A DNA stretch of 64,000 nucleotides from Hyalella azteca (lineage: Eukaryota; Arthropoda; Malacostraca; Amphipoda; Hyalellidae). This document shows, piece by piece, positions 11,293 through 24,825 of the stretch. The notes beneath the pieces are model-generated. The model saw only the letters and a program-made list of their open reading frames with translations, did not search any database and was not told the origin of the DNA. Within the stretch, counting starts at the first letter, position 1, and the number at the start of each line of letters is the position of its first letter. A program made the translations under genes and the position numbers. The stretch lies in contig NW_025930407.1 in NCBI RefSeq assembly GCF_000764305.2, forward strand, positions 34,667 through 98,666, in the 5' to 3' direction.

Positions 11293-12195
11293 AATTTCAA
11301 AAAATGCCTACACTGTTTTGTAGATATGATCCTCATGCATCGAATGATATGTGTCTCGATGTCATAGCTTGAAAATCCTAGGAGGAGATAGATTTCTATG
11401 GCACCCCTTTTTTGGCCATTTTCTTAAAATTTCATGTTTTCTTTTATTTATTTCAAAAAATTCACATGAACAAAAAGCTTTTTCTTCTATTTTACACAAG
11501 TGTACCAAGTTTCAGAAAGATCTGTCTGTAAATAGCCAAGATAAATTTTAGGGTAGATGCTCTCTTTAGTGACAGATAGCAAATTAAATACAAAAGATAA
11601 TCATGTAGTACAGTATCTACAGACTGCAAATTAGGCCTTTGACCAAATCAGAATATTTTCAAGTCGGGAGTCATCCCACATAGAAATGTTGTAGAAGCTA
11701 AACAAATAAAAATATTGCATAACTAAAAATTGTGGCACAAGGTTCAACATTTTTACTATCTATGTAGCATAAATCAAGTTAAGAAATCCTATATTTACTA
11801 CCTCTAAAAATGGCTGAAAAAAGTGTGAAAAGTGAGATTTTGGAAAAAGTACTTCTGCGAAGATCTGTAGCAAACAAAATACTCACCGTTTAACAAATTT
11901 TTATTTACATAAAAGTTGCACACAGGTGTAAATTGCACAGGTCAATCAACAAAAGTGTCGCACAAAATATGATCAACGGAATTGGTGTATCTCATTAAAA
12001 AAATTGTGGCCATTTTTGCAAAGTGGGGTAATGGACACCCCCCAAAAACGCATATACAGTAGAACCTTGATTAGCACAGGCTCCAGTTAATGAAAAAAAT
12101 CAATTTATAACAAAAATTTTGATTACATTTACCTCACTCCACAAAAAAATTCATTTAACAAAAAATTAATGCATCAGTGGCCATCACAAAATTGT
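11293..12195 (-). repeat. Inverted, diverged relic of the 1.7-kb element
   Basis: The reverse complement of about 11540-12195 matches the central part of the 1.7-kb unit, including the TTGAACTTTATGCC-type and AAAATCTCACTTTTCACACT stretches. Its outer end is CAGTAGAACC directly preceded by TA (about 12056-12067), a pogo-like terminus and target site. The reverse complement of 11293-11390 also matches 10955-11042, so the area can fold back on itself. Confidence 0.75.
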
Positions 12196-12253
12196 GCATA
12201 AAATGTCATAGATATAATTGAGCACTGGGCTTCATGGATACGGTAATATCACA

Positions 12254-12902
12254 TTAACAAGTTAAGTGCGGGGGCCGAAATTGCCGACTGCCCGCTGGTG
12301 CGGCTATGTTTGGGTTGCTATATCATCAGTGCCTCTCCAGACATTGAAGCGGGAGGTTGTGTGTGTATGTTTGTCAATGTGCTCTACATGTTAGCGCAAT
12401 AAAATTCACGACCCACATGTGGGTCGTTTCGCAGCCAGAGTGAGATTTATCATGCCACTGCGGCACATGGTGCAATTCTATAGGTTATTCAAAAGAACCT
12501 GGTCTTATGTCATTTTGAACCGATCGACACTTCTTTACGGACCGAGGACCGATCATGTAACACAACCTTACCCGGCAAAAGCTTTCTTGCTTCTGAAGAA
12601 AGGGGCGGTTTGTCAGCTGAGCTGACACTGGCCGTGGGCGGGCCTTATTTGAATTTGAACACATGCATCCATTTGAAATCCTAGACCCATAGGGCCATAG
12701 TATACGAGTCAAAGACTGTCTCTTATACACATCTAGATGTGTATAAGAGACCCCCCCCCCGCTGAGCCGGACCGGTCGATGCTCTTGCAAACGCATAAGT
12801 ACTCACAATAATTCCCTGCCACCATGCACCGGTGGGTCGTTTCGCAGCAGAGGGATATTGGCTACAACCCACCGGTGGGTCGTGCCGCACTTAACGTGTT
12901 AA
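12254..12902. mobile_element. Non-autonomous piggyBac-like element
   Basis: Bounded by TTAA on both sides, with terminal inverted repeats TTAACAAGTTAAGTGCGG (left) and TTAACACGTTAAGTGCGG (right, minus strand). A subterminal GTGGGTCGTTTCGCAGC block occurs at about 12418-12435 and 12834-12848. TTAA target sites and this architecture are typical of piggyBac. There is no transposase ORF. The element is interrupted at 12716 by a library adapter and a poly-C run, so its true interior length is unknown. Confidence 0.72.
12716..12751. other. Nextera mate-pair junction adapter, last 2 bases lost
   Basis: The mosaic-end junction runs for 36 bases and then dissolves into a run of C (12751-12760). It interrupts the piggyBac-like element at 12254-12902. 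Confidence 0.96.
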
Positions 12903-12929
12903 TATCCTCAAAAATAATATCACATCAAG

Positions 12930-13078
12930 CCTGGCCCTCCTGGTCCTGGGTCACAGCCTCACAGGACACAGGCTGGGACGCTGGGTGGGCAGGGTGGGTG
13001 ACCGTGGGTCATGGGTGTGGCTGTGGCCGTGTCAGTGTGGGACCGTGGCCCGGGTGGCCGTGCCCGTGGGTGAGACTG
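12930..13078. repeat. GT/GC-rich low-complexity block
   Basis: Degenerate GTGGGTGACCGTGGG-type sequence, conspicuously G-rich on the plus strand in an AT-rich region. It contains several GGG runs but no regular period. Confidence 0.6.
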
Positions 13079-13099
13079 AAAGTGAGAAATATCACTGAG

Positions 13100-14888
13100 A
13101 ATAAACATTATCAGAATTGAAGGGTTGTAAGTCCATAGTGGCAAACCAGAGCTTTTTTAGAATCAGTTCATTTTTAATTTCCTCATTTACTCAAGATTTG
13201 AACCACTTTCTTGAGTATAATAATACTGGTATCCAGGAATCCAGGATACTTTACTGGTCTACTTGTAGGACTCAAAAATGAACTTGAGGGAGAGTCTAAA
13301 AAACTCTCTGCTTTGCCACTATACTTGTTAACGCACGGCACGCATAAGCACTTATTAATAATTACAATGCTGTTTCAGGCAACCGAGTTTCGACCTCGAT
13401 AGTAAGTCGTTGTGGAGTTTTGTTGGCAAAATAGATCTTTCTTAAATTCCTACTGAAGACTGACGATTCAAGTGCAGTGCAGTAGCATGAAATTCTTCTG
13501 GAAGACTTTACGTCAACCGGCGTTTTAGACAACCCAAAGAAGATTGTGCACCACACGTCCCTCCGTGCGAGCTGTGAATAAGTAACGTGACGAGTGACCA
13601 ACGAAACTCCTGTCTGCCGAGTCGTACATTTTGGTCCACTCGAAGGGAAATATAAAATTTAAATTTTCGACAAATCTTAAGCTTAATTCAAAGATGGAAT
13701 TTAGTGTAAAAATACCACAAATGTCACAGTGAGAATTGAAATTTAAACTTTGTGCAGTGCCGTTGTACAAAGCAATTTGGTGAACAGGATCCAAATGAAA
13801 TGTATGACTGCTGTTTTTTAAATACTACAAAAGTTGTTCCAATTGCTTTCTTTCTTGTCAAATTGGGAGAAATTATCATTATTAACATTATTTTCTTCAG
13901 GTTGCAAAACATTCAGCCAGTGGTTTAAGATGGTACGTGCGAAAGGGCTCTTGGGTTTCGCCTAAAAAAATGTATTCGAATTTTGAATCACGGTGCGAAT
14001 TTAGAATGACAACCACAAATGCAAAATTAAAATACTGATTCCTGTACATCGTATTTTTGTTGATGAAAAATGTAAAAATTTCCGTACTTCTCATTTTTGT
14101 TTATAACAAAATTAGACGTTTTATTATTTTTGTGTCTGTCCTGCGAAATTAATACTATACGTTGCCATTAATCAGACTAAGAATAACAAGTTAAACAACA
14201 ACACTGCAGTGAGATCTTTTTGATGTGGCTTTAAAGCAGTAAACATCAAACAAAAAACGCTGAAACCGCTATACAATTTTTATATCTTTGTGTTTGGCGG
14301 CGGTATCTCAGGTATGTTGAAGAACTTCCCTGGTAACAGGAACAAATTTGACGACCAATATTGGGCGACCAAGAACGGCCAATTAGGACATGCCTTACTC
14401 GGTTACAAGGGTGAGGCGGGCAAACGAGAGCTCCGAGCAGACATTTATCTTTGTTATCACAAAAAATATACCATGAAAATACTCGGATCTCAGCATGTGA
14501 CCGAAATTCATGCATGAATTAGCTCCGAGCAAAGCCCCCGAAATTCAGGGCTCTACTAAGAAATTAAAATGTGGAGAATAAATTAGTCTTGTGGTGCGTA
14601 AATACTACGTTTCATCGTACATGACATCGACGTGTCATAATAATAATTTACTCTGGTTCCCGTGAATATTTTTAAGTAGGTAACAGCATCCATCAAAGCC
14701 AATCTTAAAGAGTGGATGAATACTTTTTTTTATGAAATCGCGCACGAAATCTAGAAAAAGGCGAATAGTCTCGTAAAAAATCCAATACTTTTTTACGGCA
14801 TTCTCATGAAACCGCAGAAGTCGTGCTACAAAAAAATCAATGTTGCGGAAGGGGCTAAGGTTTATGATCGAAAGTTCCCAATATTTGA
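13100..14888. other. No recognisable gene
   Basis: Mixed-composition sequence with only short open frames on both strands and no splice-supported exon or repeat that I can identify. Confidence 0.4.
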
Positions 14889-15296
14889 ATGAAACGAATA
14901 CAACTTTTAAGATTAGTCACGAAGTATAATAGAACTTATAGAAGTTTGTATACTTTTTTAACTACTCCGAGTGCATTTTGTTTCTTCAAACTGCGCAAGT
15001 CGCGCCAGCAAGAGAAAGGAGTTGCAGAAGGCCTAGGTTTGCCGTTTGTGGTCGGAACTTATCGGCGTTGCTGTCGGGCCTGCAATCTGCTAATGGAACC
15101 TCAGGAATACCCGCTAGCTCGCCTGAGCGTGGTGATGGAGAGCCCACCCGCTAGATTGCACAGATTGTCAGAAATGCGCGACAGAGAACCATTTATATAC
15201 GAACAAAATAATAAAAAACTGAAATTGACGAGACCACTGAAATATTACTTAAAATTTGACACTTTGAATCCGATTTTAGGTGAAAGCGTAAATTAA
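14889..15296 (+). CDS. Unrecognised 135-codon ORF
   Basis: One of the longest non-repetitive open frames in the window, starting MKRIQLLRLVTKYNRTYRSL and ending LNPILGESVN. It is basic and rich in Arg, Lys and Leu, with an RRCCRACN cluster at about residues 59-66. I recognise no domain, signal peptide or membrane segment. Local GC is higher between 15000 and 15190 than on either side. Sequence around 14818-14885 resembles 14999-15066, suggesting a local duplication inside the frame. It could be a genuine single-exon gene, an exon, or chance. Confidence 0.25.
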   Translation: MKRIQLLRLVTKYNRTYRSLYTFLTTPSAFCFFKLRKSRQQEKGVAEGLGLPFVVGTYRRCCRACNLLMEPQEYPLARLSVVMESPPARLHRLSEMRDREPFIYEQNNKKLKLTRPLKYYLKFDTLNPILGESVN

Positions 15297-15299
15297 ATT

Positions 15300-17590
15300 C
15301 TATTATTAAACTCATTTAAAGCTGATAATTCAATAAATACTTTTGCTTTTAAATGTATCTGATGAATTTTTTTACTAAATATTTGATGCCTTGACAGTGG
15401 AACCCACAAAATGAGGTAATACTTATCTATCTATGATATTTTAGCTGAGAATAAAAGATACTTGAATATTTGGAGCAATATCCGTAGATTTTCTCCATGA
15501 TTGTCGTAAATTTTTTTCATCTACAGAATTATAATAATAAACTTCCCATATCGCCGAAGAAAACTCCTGCACCTGGGCTAGATAATATTATTTCATCTAA
15601 TGCCCAGCCACAGGGCTCCCTTGATAAAAAGTTTCGTGACCTGCGGCACGACTGATGTTCCGCAAATAGAAAATTGCTCCAGGAATACAACCGAGGGTCG
15701 TAGTATAAGAAGGACATCATAATCACGCTACTCACGCATCATTCACCGCCACGCACGCTACAAAATGTATGATTCATGCTCGAAGTTTCCTCTTCACTTT
15801 CAATACGATATCGAACAGATTAATGGAAACACGGCACTAAATATAATATTCATGGTGTTATAGAAGTGAGTCGGACAAAGGATATGAACTTGATAACTGT
15901 CCAACGAGGGATTTATAGAAGCGAAAGCTCCGTAGCCAAGAACCATCAATCGTCAGCGCCCTCTAGGTTTATGATGGCGAAGTAAAATGCAGTCATCATT
16001 TTCGAGCTTCACATCAAGAAACAGTTTAAATTAACAGTTTATTCAACCATCGGTGCCATTTTTATCAATGGTGTTCTACCACAAAAATTTAACATGTAGT
16101 ATGAGAATTCCATGCTTTTTTCCCGTTGAGATTCGAAGTTTTGCATGACCTTCCGTGCAGAGCAAAGCACAGTTGATCGTGAGCAGCCACTGAGGGAGGG
16201 TGCGAATAAGCGTTACTCCGCTGCTTGACTCTAACGCAACTCTCGACTTCTGGTGTCGTGACAGTCGGAAAATTAGATGACAATTATATCCTGCTATATT
16301 TATTATTTTTTTGCGAGTAGTAATTAAAAGTTTTAAATTAGCTTCATAGTGTGGCACGCCATCGTGATGTTCAGACTGGATATTTTCAAGTGTATCTGCA
16401 ATGCGATAAAATTTATTGACGATCGTGCGAGATGAAAGGCATTGAAGATTATTACACCCGCAATGCTGGAGCTGTACTGCAGTTGCGTCGCTGTAAGAAA
16501 GAAATTATCTCCTTTGTAATAGTTGAATTTAGTTATAATGCGCGATTGTGTTTTAAAAAATCATGAATGACTGAGTTATTGGCAATCGTGATTAATTTTC
16601 TAATTCTGATTTTTTTGCTGAGATTAACTGAAGATTGATCGGATGAAAGAAGCCGTAATGCCAACAACTGCGAAGTGTTTTTTATGATACAAAATGCAGA
16701 AAGATTGAATGTAGCACTAGACACAAAACCAAAATTTATGCTAGGATAGAATTAATTTTAAATCTATTGTCTTTTATTCTTAATAAATTTATTGTTCCAT
16801 ATTAAAGCTACTATGCGAGAAGTTTATTTGAACATGTTGATCAATATTTGCCTATACAAATTCAAATAATATATTTGTAAAAAAGCAAGAGGTTTAAATA
16901 ACAAAAGCAAAATAAAGTTTTAAGTGAATAGAGAATCAAACCAAAAACATGTACGCAAAATGTATCCATTAGAATGAACGGCAATTTACAGACGCTTTGG
17001 ATGAAGGCCTACAAGATTCACGAATCATACGTCAGGCATTCAATCCCTAACAAATTTCTTTAGTAGAAATACCTGCATATGAGCACAACAACAATAATTT
17101 TTTAATACTTATTCGTTCAGTCACAATCTTAACAGTCGTTATTTTTATTTTCCAGATAGTTCTAATAGTTCTGCAAAATTGTAATAAGTAAGAAAATTTT
17201 AAATGTAAAATAAATTAAAAAGACTAATATTTACCAATCTTGTAATTTGTTATTAGGAAAATATAATTCCGGATTTAAACTTTGTAATGGAAACCGTTCC
17301 TGGCATTCTCAAGCTTAAAGTTTAAATTTCAGAACAAAATTACACTTCCCAAATTTTAAATCCATATAATTTTTTCAAGGAAACTCACAAGCGATTTTAT
17401 AGTGCCTTATGATTCTATGTTAAAATTAGATTACAAGCGTATTGTAACATTAAGCCCACCGAGTAACTACAAGTAGAATAGTAACCTAGACAGCAGGTGA
17501 AGCAAGCGTTAACTGAGAGGTTATAATATTAATATGGTGGTGTTGGAGTTGAAGATTATCTATAGGCCTGATAATTGCTCCCGTTTCTAG
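15300..17590. other. No recognisable gene
   Basis: AT-rich DNA with short frames only. I see no transposon terminus, tandem array or conserved exon. Confidence 0.4.
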
Positions 17591-17604
17591 ACATCACCGA
17601 AATT

Positions 17605-17770
17605 TTACATCTAGCTGGGTTTTGAACACGCAAATTACGGCTCCAAACTGGCTGTTCTTAAACACTGAGTCACCTCGCCGATTTCGAACATAATTTCTTC
17701 AGCTTAACTGAGGTTTGAACCCGCTATTCGCTGCTCTAATCTCGGTTATCTTACCACTTCATGTCTTCTC
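17605..17770 (-). pseudogene. Two degenerate tRNA-like modules
   Basis: On the minus strand, 17680-17608 has an A-box-like stretch (GTGACTCAGTGTTTAAGA) and a B-box-like GTGTTCAAAACCC. The adjacent module 17765-17705 has AAGTGGTAAGATAACCG and a better B box, GGGTTCAAACCTC. Spacing resembles tRNA promoter architecture, but the cloverleaf is not convincing. These are likely tRNA pseudogenes or the heads of a tRNA-derived SINE. Confidence 0.4.
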
Positions 17771-19260
17771 AGGTTTTCTCCAGCACTAACGAAAAATAAC
17801 ATTTATTCGTACATTTTTTAAAATGTATATTGATCGTATTATTTAATCTACTTATGCCCATTAAAATAAAAATGAAAATCACGGTAACATCCCAACTTCG
17901 TACTATCTCCATTCGATGGGTTTAAAAAACTCACTCAAAAAACATTATTTACTAAAAGAAGCCTAAACTCCATCTCCTCGCTCTCATAAACTTCCAAAAA
18001 CTCTTAAACTTATCTTTACCATCAAAGCTGCAGCCAATATTATGACTTCCGGTTCTTGACTAGGAGAAAAATCCTTCGTCTTTAAAATTCTCTAATTTAA
18101 AACTTGAGAATTTACGAAAGATCTGTCTGAAACCTCCTTAAAAACGAATCCTTATTTAGCTTTCATTTATGAACCTAAATGTGGGAAATAATTATATTAG
18201 CAACGCCTTGAGGCAAATCCGCGGTAGCATCGCTAATATTCTTAGGCACGCATTAAATAGTAATAAATATTCTCATAAATATTCACATAAAATCAGGTCG
18301 TATTCAGAATCACAAGCGTCAAACACAATCACACGCACAGATTCTGAATTATAGATTAAACAGTAATTCATTAAGTAGAGATTCGTCTATAAATATTCGT
18401 CTATCAAATATCCGAAGTTGGATGTGGCATACATTTATCATAAAGCCATTACACATGTTTTTTCCTCACACTATAAAGAAATCCGAATTTAGTGTTGTGT
18501 GGCTTCGTTTTCAATTAACAGCAAATATGAATCCTTATACTAATTTGAGTTACTTTTCCTTAAGTATTTCTGTTTCTAAGTGGAATATAAATATTAGAAC
18601 AACCAAAAGATTGATGCCGCAAGCCCATGAAAAATAAGGCGCTTTGTTTTTTTTTCACAATTAATAGCGCTTTATTATACCTCACGCTCAATCATCTTAA
18701 ACATTCAAGAAGAAAAAAATTTTCATTTATCAAAATTAATATTCATCTGAAAATGAAAGAGCCTAATTGAGAAATGAAAAACTCATAATTTCAATGTTTG
18801 AAATTTTACAGACTTAGTTTACGAACAACATGATCATGGGTTGGCACGTGTGCAGTTTGTCTCACCCACCTCGAGCACCACGCGCGTCTGCCCGCTGCCT
18901 GACGACTGCATGCACAATATAATATTTAACTGGTTATACAGGCATCCGCACGTAAAATGCAATAAAAAATCTGCTAGTTAGGATTTAATCAGCATAGCAA
19001 GCAGCAAATCGTCATTGGAATTTACATGATGCTTCATTCTAATTCATCTTGCATGTTAAAAATGGTAGCGTTTGCGAAAAACCATAATAAAAGATGTGCA
19101 ACATCACTACTTACTGGTACAACACACAACAAACAGGATATGCTAAAAAGATTCGTGCTCCTGATAGACTAGAGATTCAAATAGTGCAGTTTCGAGAAGA
19201 TGAAAGACGAACCGATAAATCATATTTACTGCTACTTATTTATTCAATTAGTAAATCACT
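17771..19260. other. No recognisable gene
   Basis: Strongly AT-rich with only short open frames. Nothing identifiable. Confidence 0.4.
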
Positions 19261-19261
19261 G

Positions 19262-19530
19262 TTACTGACTCACTAAAACTATTCCTGCAAAAGTCATACC
19301 ACAACAATTACTGTTATATGACGTACTTGCCTAAAATATTCCAGCAAAAGTGGTACCACAGCAGTAATTACTATTATAGACTCACTTGACCAAAATTTTC
19401 CTGCAAAAGTAATACCAGTGCACAAATTACAGTGACTGATTTACTTGACAAAACTATCCCTGCAAAAGTCGTCCCACTGCAGTAATTACTGTTACTTACT
19501 TACGAGAACTATTCTACCAAAAGTCGAGCC
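19262..19530. repeat. Degenerate 60-bp tandem repeat, about 4-5 copies
   Basis: Copies share TATTCCTGCAAAAGTCRTAC, ACAATTACTGTTA and a GACTYACTTGMC stretch. The CAAAAGT landmark recurs about every 55-61 bases (19288, 19345, 19403, 19464, 19519). Copies are clearly diverged, so the array is old. Confidence 0.8.
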
Positions 19531-22500
19531 TGTGGATTACTTGCATTCAAAAGTCAAAAGGCAACTCAGCCCCTGGCCTCCCCAGTTCATGATCGGAGAA
19601 GAAACTTGTGAGCGAGAAACACTGGGCCTGCGATTGCCTGTCGACTCAACTTCAAATGGATCAGATTTTTAAAAGAACTTGCCAACCCAACTTGCCCAAG
19701 TTTCAAACAGGTTGGACGAGCTCGTTGATGTTGAAAGGCATCTAGGTTCCGTGCTGGCATTCGAGGCCGACGTTATATTCAATTATAATATTCAATTATG
19801 AACGAGGTTAAAACATATATTCGACAATAAGTAAAGACCGAAGTTCGGTAATTTTTAACTGCTTTGCTTTGAATGTTTGCATACCAAACAGTCAAGTCGC
19901 TGTCAAATATTTTAAATTAATTTGTGATTTTTTTCAGATTGATTCACGTATTAAATTCATGGTCCGTTGAGGCAAGCGTTAGTTTGGTTATTTCGATTGA
20001 TTGGGTTAGAGGCAGAATTGAGAAGAAAATTCAACAGCTCCAAGGATAAACCTTTTGTAGCCCTTCGTTATATCCTACGATTGTGTAAAATGTAAATTTC
20101 TGGAAATAAATTAACGTCTCATCTGAAAATATTGTTTTCATTCTACTCTACAAAATAGTTTGCTAACAATAGTTCAGTTTAGGAACAATGACTTTTTAAT
20201 CTGAGCATCAGAGAATGTAGTGAAATTTATTTTAATGATTATGTCTTGCATTCGAAGAAAACGGACTTCATTTCTAATGAACATATTGTCCCCAGCATTA
20301 TTGATAATTATGTGAATCCTTTAGTTATCAGATTGACTCCAGGTTCCGTCTACAAATTATTTATATTAAAAATCCTAGAAAAATCTTACATTGTTATTTA
20401 TTCAACTAACTGGATAAATGTACTCCATTAATTACGCCTGCCTTCTCGCGGTCACGTCTACATCCTCTTGCTGGATTATCGTCCATTGGTGAGTACGATA
20501 CGTCGTGTATATTTTACTTTAGTTTTGTTTTAAAAGAAAGTTTGTTGCTGATTCTGACGCGGTAAGCCGAGAGAATTTAGCTATTATTATTATTATTGTC
20601 TATTATCTTATTTAGATATTAATTTCTTAATCCAATAGAGTATCATAAGTATATGTTCAATAAAGTTCAATAAAGTATAATAAGTTAATATCTTAATCCA
20701 ATAAAGTATTTATGAAGATTCACTCGTAAAAACTTTTTGAAGAAATAGTGCAATACTTTGGAAATATGCAACGTAAATGGCGAGTAAATTTTTAGCTACA
20801 TTATTCATTGTGAAAATCCATTAGAACGTCGGTGAACTTGGGATCATCGCTTTAAAGGGTTAGTGACGCATTCAGAGTATATCCCGTAGACTTTTTTCGA
20901 TGTGTTGTCTGTTTTGTCAGGACTCTTGGCTTTACTTTACTTCTTGCGTTCATTCATGTCCTCGTTATAGTCTGATAAAAATATCTATATTTATGTAAAT
21001 AAATTAAATTTTTTCCTAATTCACGTTGCAATTGAAAATGATTACTGTTTTCACGACAAATCATGAATTGTGATCAACAACTTAGTTAGTATTTTAATAA
21101 AGAATCATTTTAAAAACAAATCATAATCATCAGTAATTGCAATTCATTAATACATATCATATAATTATTTTGGGGTTAAAATTTTACCCAATTTCCTAGT
21201 TTCAGTTCATGCTTCATTATTTTCTTGATAAATTAGTCCAACATGGGAGTTGTATGTGGCCTTTAGAGCTTCTTTTGACCTTCAGATGACACACTCCAGT
21301 AAAGGTGAGTCTAACATTTATAAAGAATAAGCTGACGTTCAACAGTCTAAGTCAGCAATCTAATTGATCTATGACTCCATAGGATAAACTTATTGCGCAA
21401 ATAATCAACATTAACGTAACGTTCGCTTCGCAAAATATTTTAAAGTGTGAAATCTAGGCATCCGTTTCGGTATGGCTTGTGCAAAATGTATTACGATTTG
21501 TGCAAAATTGTAAAATTTATTTATGTTTTACGCGTTATAATAAAAACACAAAAGGGAACAAATGGACGATAAGCGGAAAAAATCAGTGATTGTTACCGAG
21601 AGATGGCAAGCATCCAAGTTATCGCTGGCGTAAACCTATTGTTATTTCTGCTCTCCACGATATTTTATATGTGAATTAAAATAACAATGGAATGTCTGAC
21701 ACCAGCGAAGTCTCGTCTCCGTTGCCCATAATAAAAGTATCCAGCAAAGAATAGCCCTTAAAAGGTATCAAAAGTCAATCAATACTTATTACAAGAAAAA
21801 AAAAGAAATAAATTCCACAAGTAATCCCTACATCAACTATTACAAATCAACTTTGAACTTTGTACAATCTATAAAGTTACGATTTAAACTTCAGTCACCC
21901 CCAATCGGCAAGCTCGTTTCGTCCGATTGTGTTGCATTGAATGCTTTTTTACTCTGAGCTAACACATTTCAGTGAGGGAGAGATGGAATATTTTTCAGAT
22001 CACTCGTGATATTTTCCACGAAAAAGAACATGAATTTTAAAACGCTTTTCCAGAAAATGCCAGTTTTGGAATCACTCTACCAAACTGCACACATATATAT
22101 CTATGCAGTACTTAGAACACAGGAATGCGAAATAGGTGCAGTAAAATCTACCTCATCAATCTTCATAATAATGTAAGAAAAACATTTTTAACTGACAGTC
22201 TTTTTTATGTTCATGACAATATAATCACTAAGCAAAGAATGTATTGTAAATCCGCTGGAAGTCATCAACTGGACTGCAATGCGGCATTCAAATTTTAAAT
22301 GTCAAGCAATAATTGAAATATTTTTATCATTTGGTGCAGTGATAGTTTGTGCTCTTGAAAAACATGTAATGAATGGTTATAGAGAACTTTCAAAGTTTTC
22401 AATTGGAACGAAGGGAAGAGTGACCACTCGGATAAATAGATAGTTTTATATAGAAGCTATCAAAAATTCCAGTAATATGACTTCCATCTTTCATTGTTTT

Positions 22501-24825
22501 TACTATTAGAACTAGGAACAGTGTTTTTATTATTGTTTGTTTGTTTTTATTATTAGAACTTGAAACATATGTGATGCATACAATCGCTCAGACGAACACT
22601 TACTTCAGAACCAAATTTAATTCTATACGTTTCACACGTCACATACACCAGCAAACGATTTATTCTTCAGTAGACACGCAACGGCAGAAGTTGCGATGAC
22701 TGACGCACGCACGATAACGGGCAATAATTGGCCTCAATTAATAGCAATTAAGAAGGACAAGGTCGTGGCCTATGAGGCCAACGAGCACGGAAAATAATAA
22801 GCCGGAGCATAAATGCACCGGCAGAGGCCAGCGCCTCCAAAGCTAATAACTGCGCTCAGGCTCCACGTTTAAATTCAACGTCGAAATAGCAAGCAGGACT
22901 TGCAAGAGATCAACTAGTGTAAAGAGTTAATATGAACTGCAAAAGTTTCTGAAACTGATGACTAAAGTCTAATTAATTCAAAGCCAAAGTTGATGGCTGC
23001 ATTAATTCAAGATAAATAGAGGTACATTATTAATAAATTTTTTAAAAATATCATATTTTAGGAGGTTCTTTTAATAATAAGTTGAATATGACATTTTAGA
23101 TGCCCACTGCAGCCAAGCGTATTCGTGGTAAAAATAAAGCTTTTTCTCAGGACTTAATATGCATTCAAAGAAAATAATACTAATTAACGCATGTTTAAGC
23201 TTTAACTCATTTATAAAAGGGAATGAATAAGCGAAGGGAAAATACTTTAAGTTTTGGGGCCACGCGATGTTTCGGTGAATTGGTTTTGCACAAAAAGAAC
23301 GACATGAAAGAGTCGAGTTATTAATCACATCCTTTCATTTCATTGATATTAAATGCTAAGAAAATACTTACCGTATGACTGAGAGCCTGCTTCAATTATA
23401 TGAGAAAAGAAAAATGCTTCATAGTCAGTTCAGATAAAGCATGAGCTGCTGAAGCTCAATTGAGAAATAAAAATTACGCTTTTAAAGATACGGTGAGTGG
23501 CGCTTAAGCATTTGCTCCGGAAGCAGCAATTATTTTCTCCATGTTAATGCAAACTTGGAGACGCTTGGGATTTAATTGTTTTTACATGAATAAATGAAAT
23601 AAAATAACATTTGAATGGCTATAAGTTCTGTACAGTATTTAATATTATTAGGACCCGGCAATTGGAAATCCGCTTCTCAAGGTTTAAGTTTGAGCCTTGA
23701 TTGATCTTTACTATCATTCAAGATGATTTTTTATCCCTAGTGATCTAGTGTCATCAGTGTTTATTCTGAGTAATTTTGAGTTTTGGTGTTTTATCCATAA
23801 TAAAGTCGCTATATCCATTTTGTGTACACAACAAATTGGTAATCAGTGTTTTTTGGCCCTAATAAACTGACGTTATAAGTTTTTTTCCTGCAAACTTTAG
23901 CAAACTGAAATAAATTCGAATAGCATTCTAAATAGGTTAGAGGCTGAATCTACGTTTGACCAATAACACCGATATGAAACCATTAGTAATAATAAACAAT
24001 TGATATAGCCAACGAGATCATTAACATGCAATTAATAATAATAATGAAAAAATAGACAATTTCTTAGAAGTAATTGCCGTGAGGCGGAAGGATATAATAT
24101 ATTATCCAAAATTTGTCGTTTTATGCACATCCAATGAAAGTTCATGTCATGACACGGCACCAGAAGGCGCGAGTCCAGCACTTAGTGCAGATCTCAAAAG
24201 CAGCAAAGACTTTGGGCTTGTTTTCTTGGACAAACACAAGCATTTGGTAGTACAAAGGAAGACTTTGATGTATTCAAGTGTCTGCGGTTAAATCTGGCTG
24301 CAAAGCTGATGCCAACAGAAACCCAGAAACCTTAGTAACTTCCATTGCAATTCTGCCGACATAGTTTGGCCGTTGTCTTTCTCATTGAGAACGATTCAAA
24401 TTCCGAGCGTTCATGTTTGAATTCTATGTTATTATACTACAGGAGAATCTGAGTCCTTTGCAATTGCAAACATTTCCAAAATATTTATTGTGAGAACATG
24501 AAATTATTAGTAATAATCTAAAGCATACAAACGTTATTTACGAAAAATGTCATGAGAGGGTGACTATACACTATAAGTTTCAAATCCTGCATGGTACATC
24601 ATACATAAGGGCTCCCTTGAATGAATTTTGATGAATATGCGAGTGCCTAGCTGAGCTAATAATAATTATCTACGGACATCTTACAACCCACTAAATGAGG
24701 AGAAGCAGTATACTCTAACTGTACGCCTCATTAAATACCACGATTGCGTGATATGGATCATCAAACCCTGGGCCTCATTAACGATCTCGTCTGGCATCTC
24801 GGAGCTTGTGTTTGCCACAGTAAAT
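19531..24825. other. Gene-poor unique DNA
   Basis: Over 5 kb of AT-rich sequence with short frames only. Minor features are a TATTATTAT microsatellite near 20583 and a small local duplication of CTTAATCCAATARAGTA at about 20628 and 20693. No exon is recognised. Confidence 0.4.

Noticed and set aside
12485..12796. 103-codon minus-strand ORF
   Set aside because: Its centre is translated Nextera adapter (VSYTHLDVYKRQ-type peptide).
17605..17770. Functional tRNA genes
   Set aside because: Promoter-box-like motifs are present but no convincing acceptor stem or anticodon arm forms.
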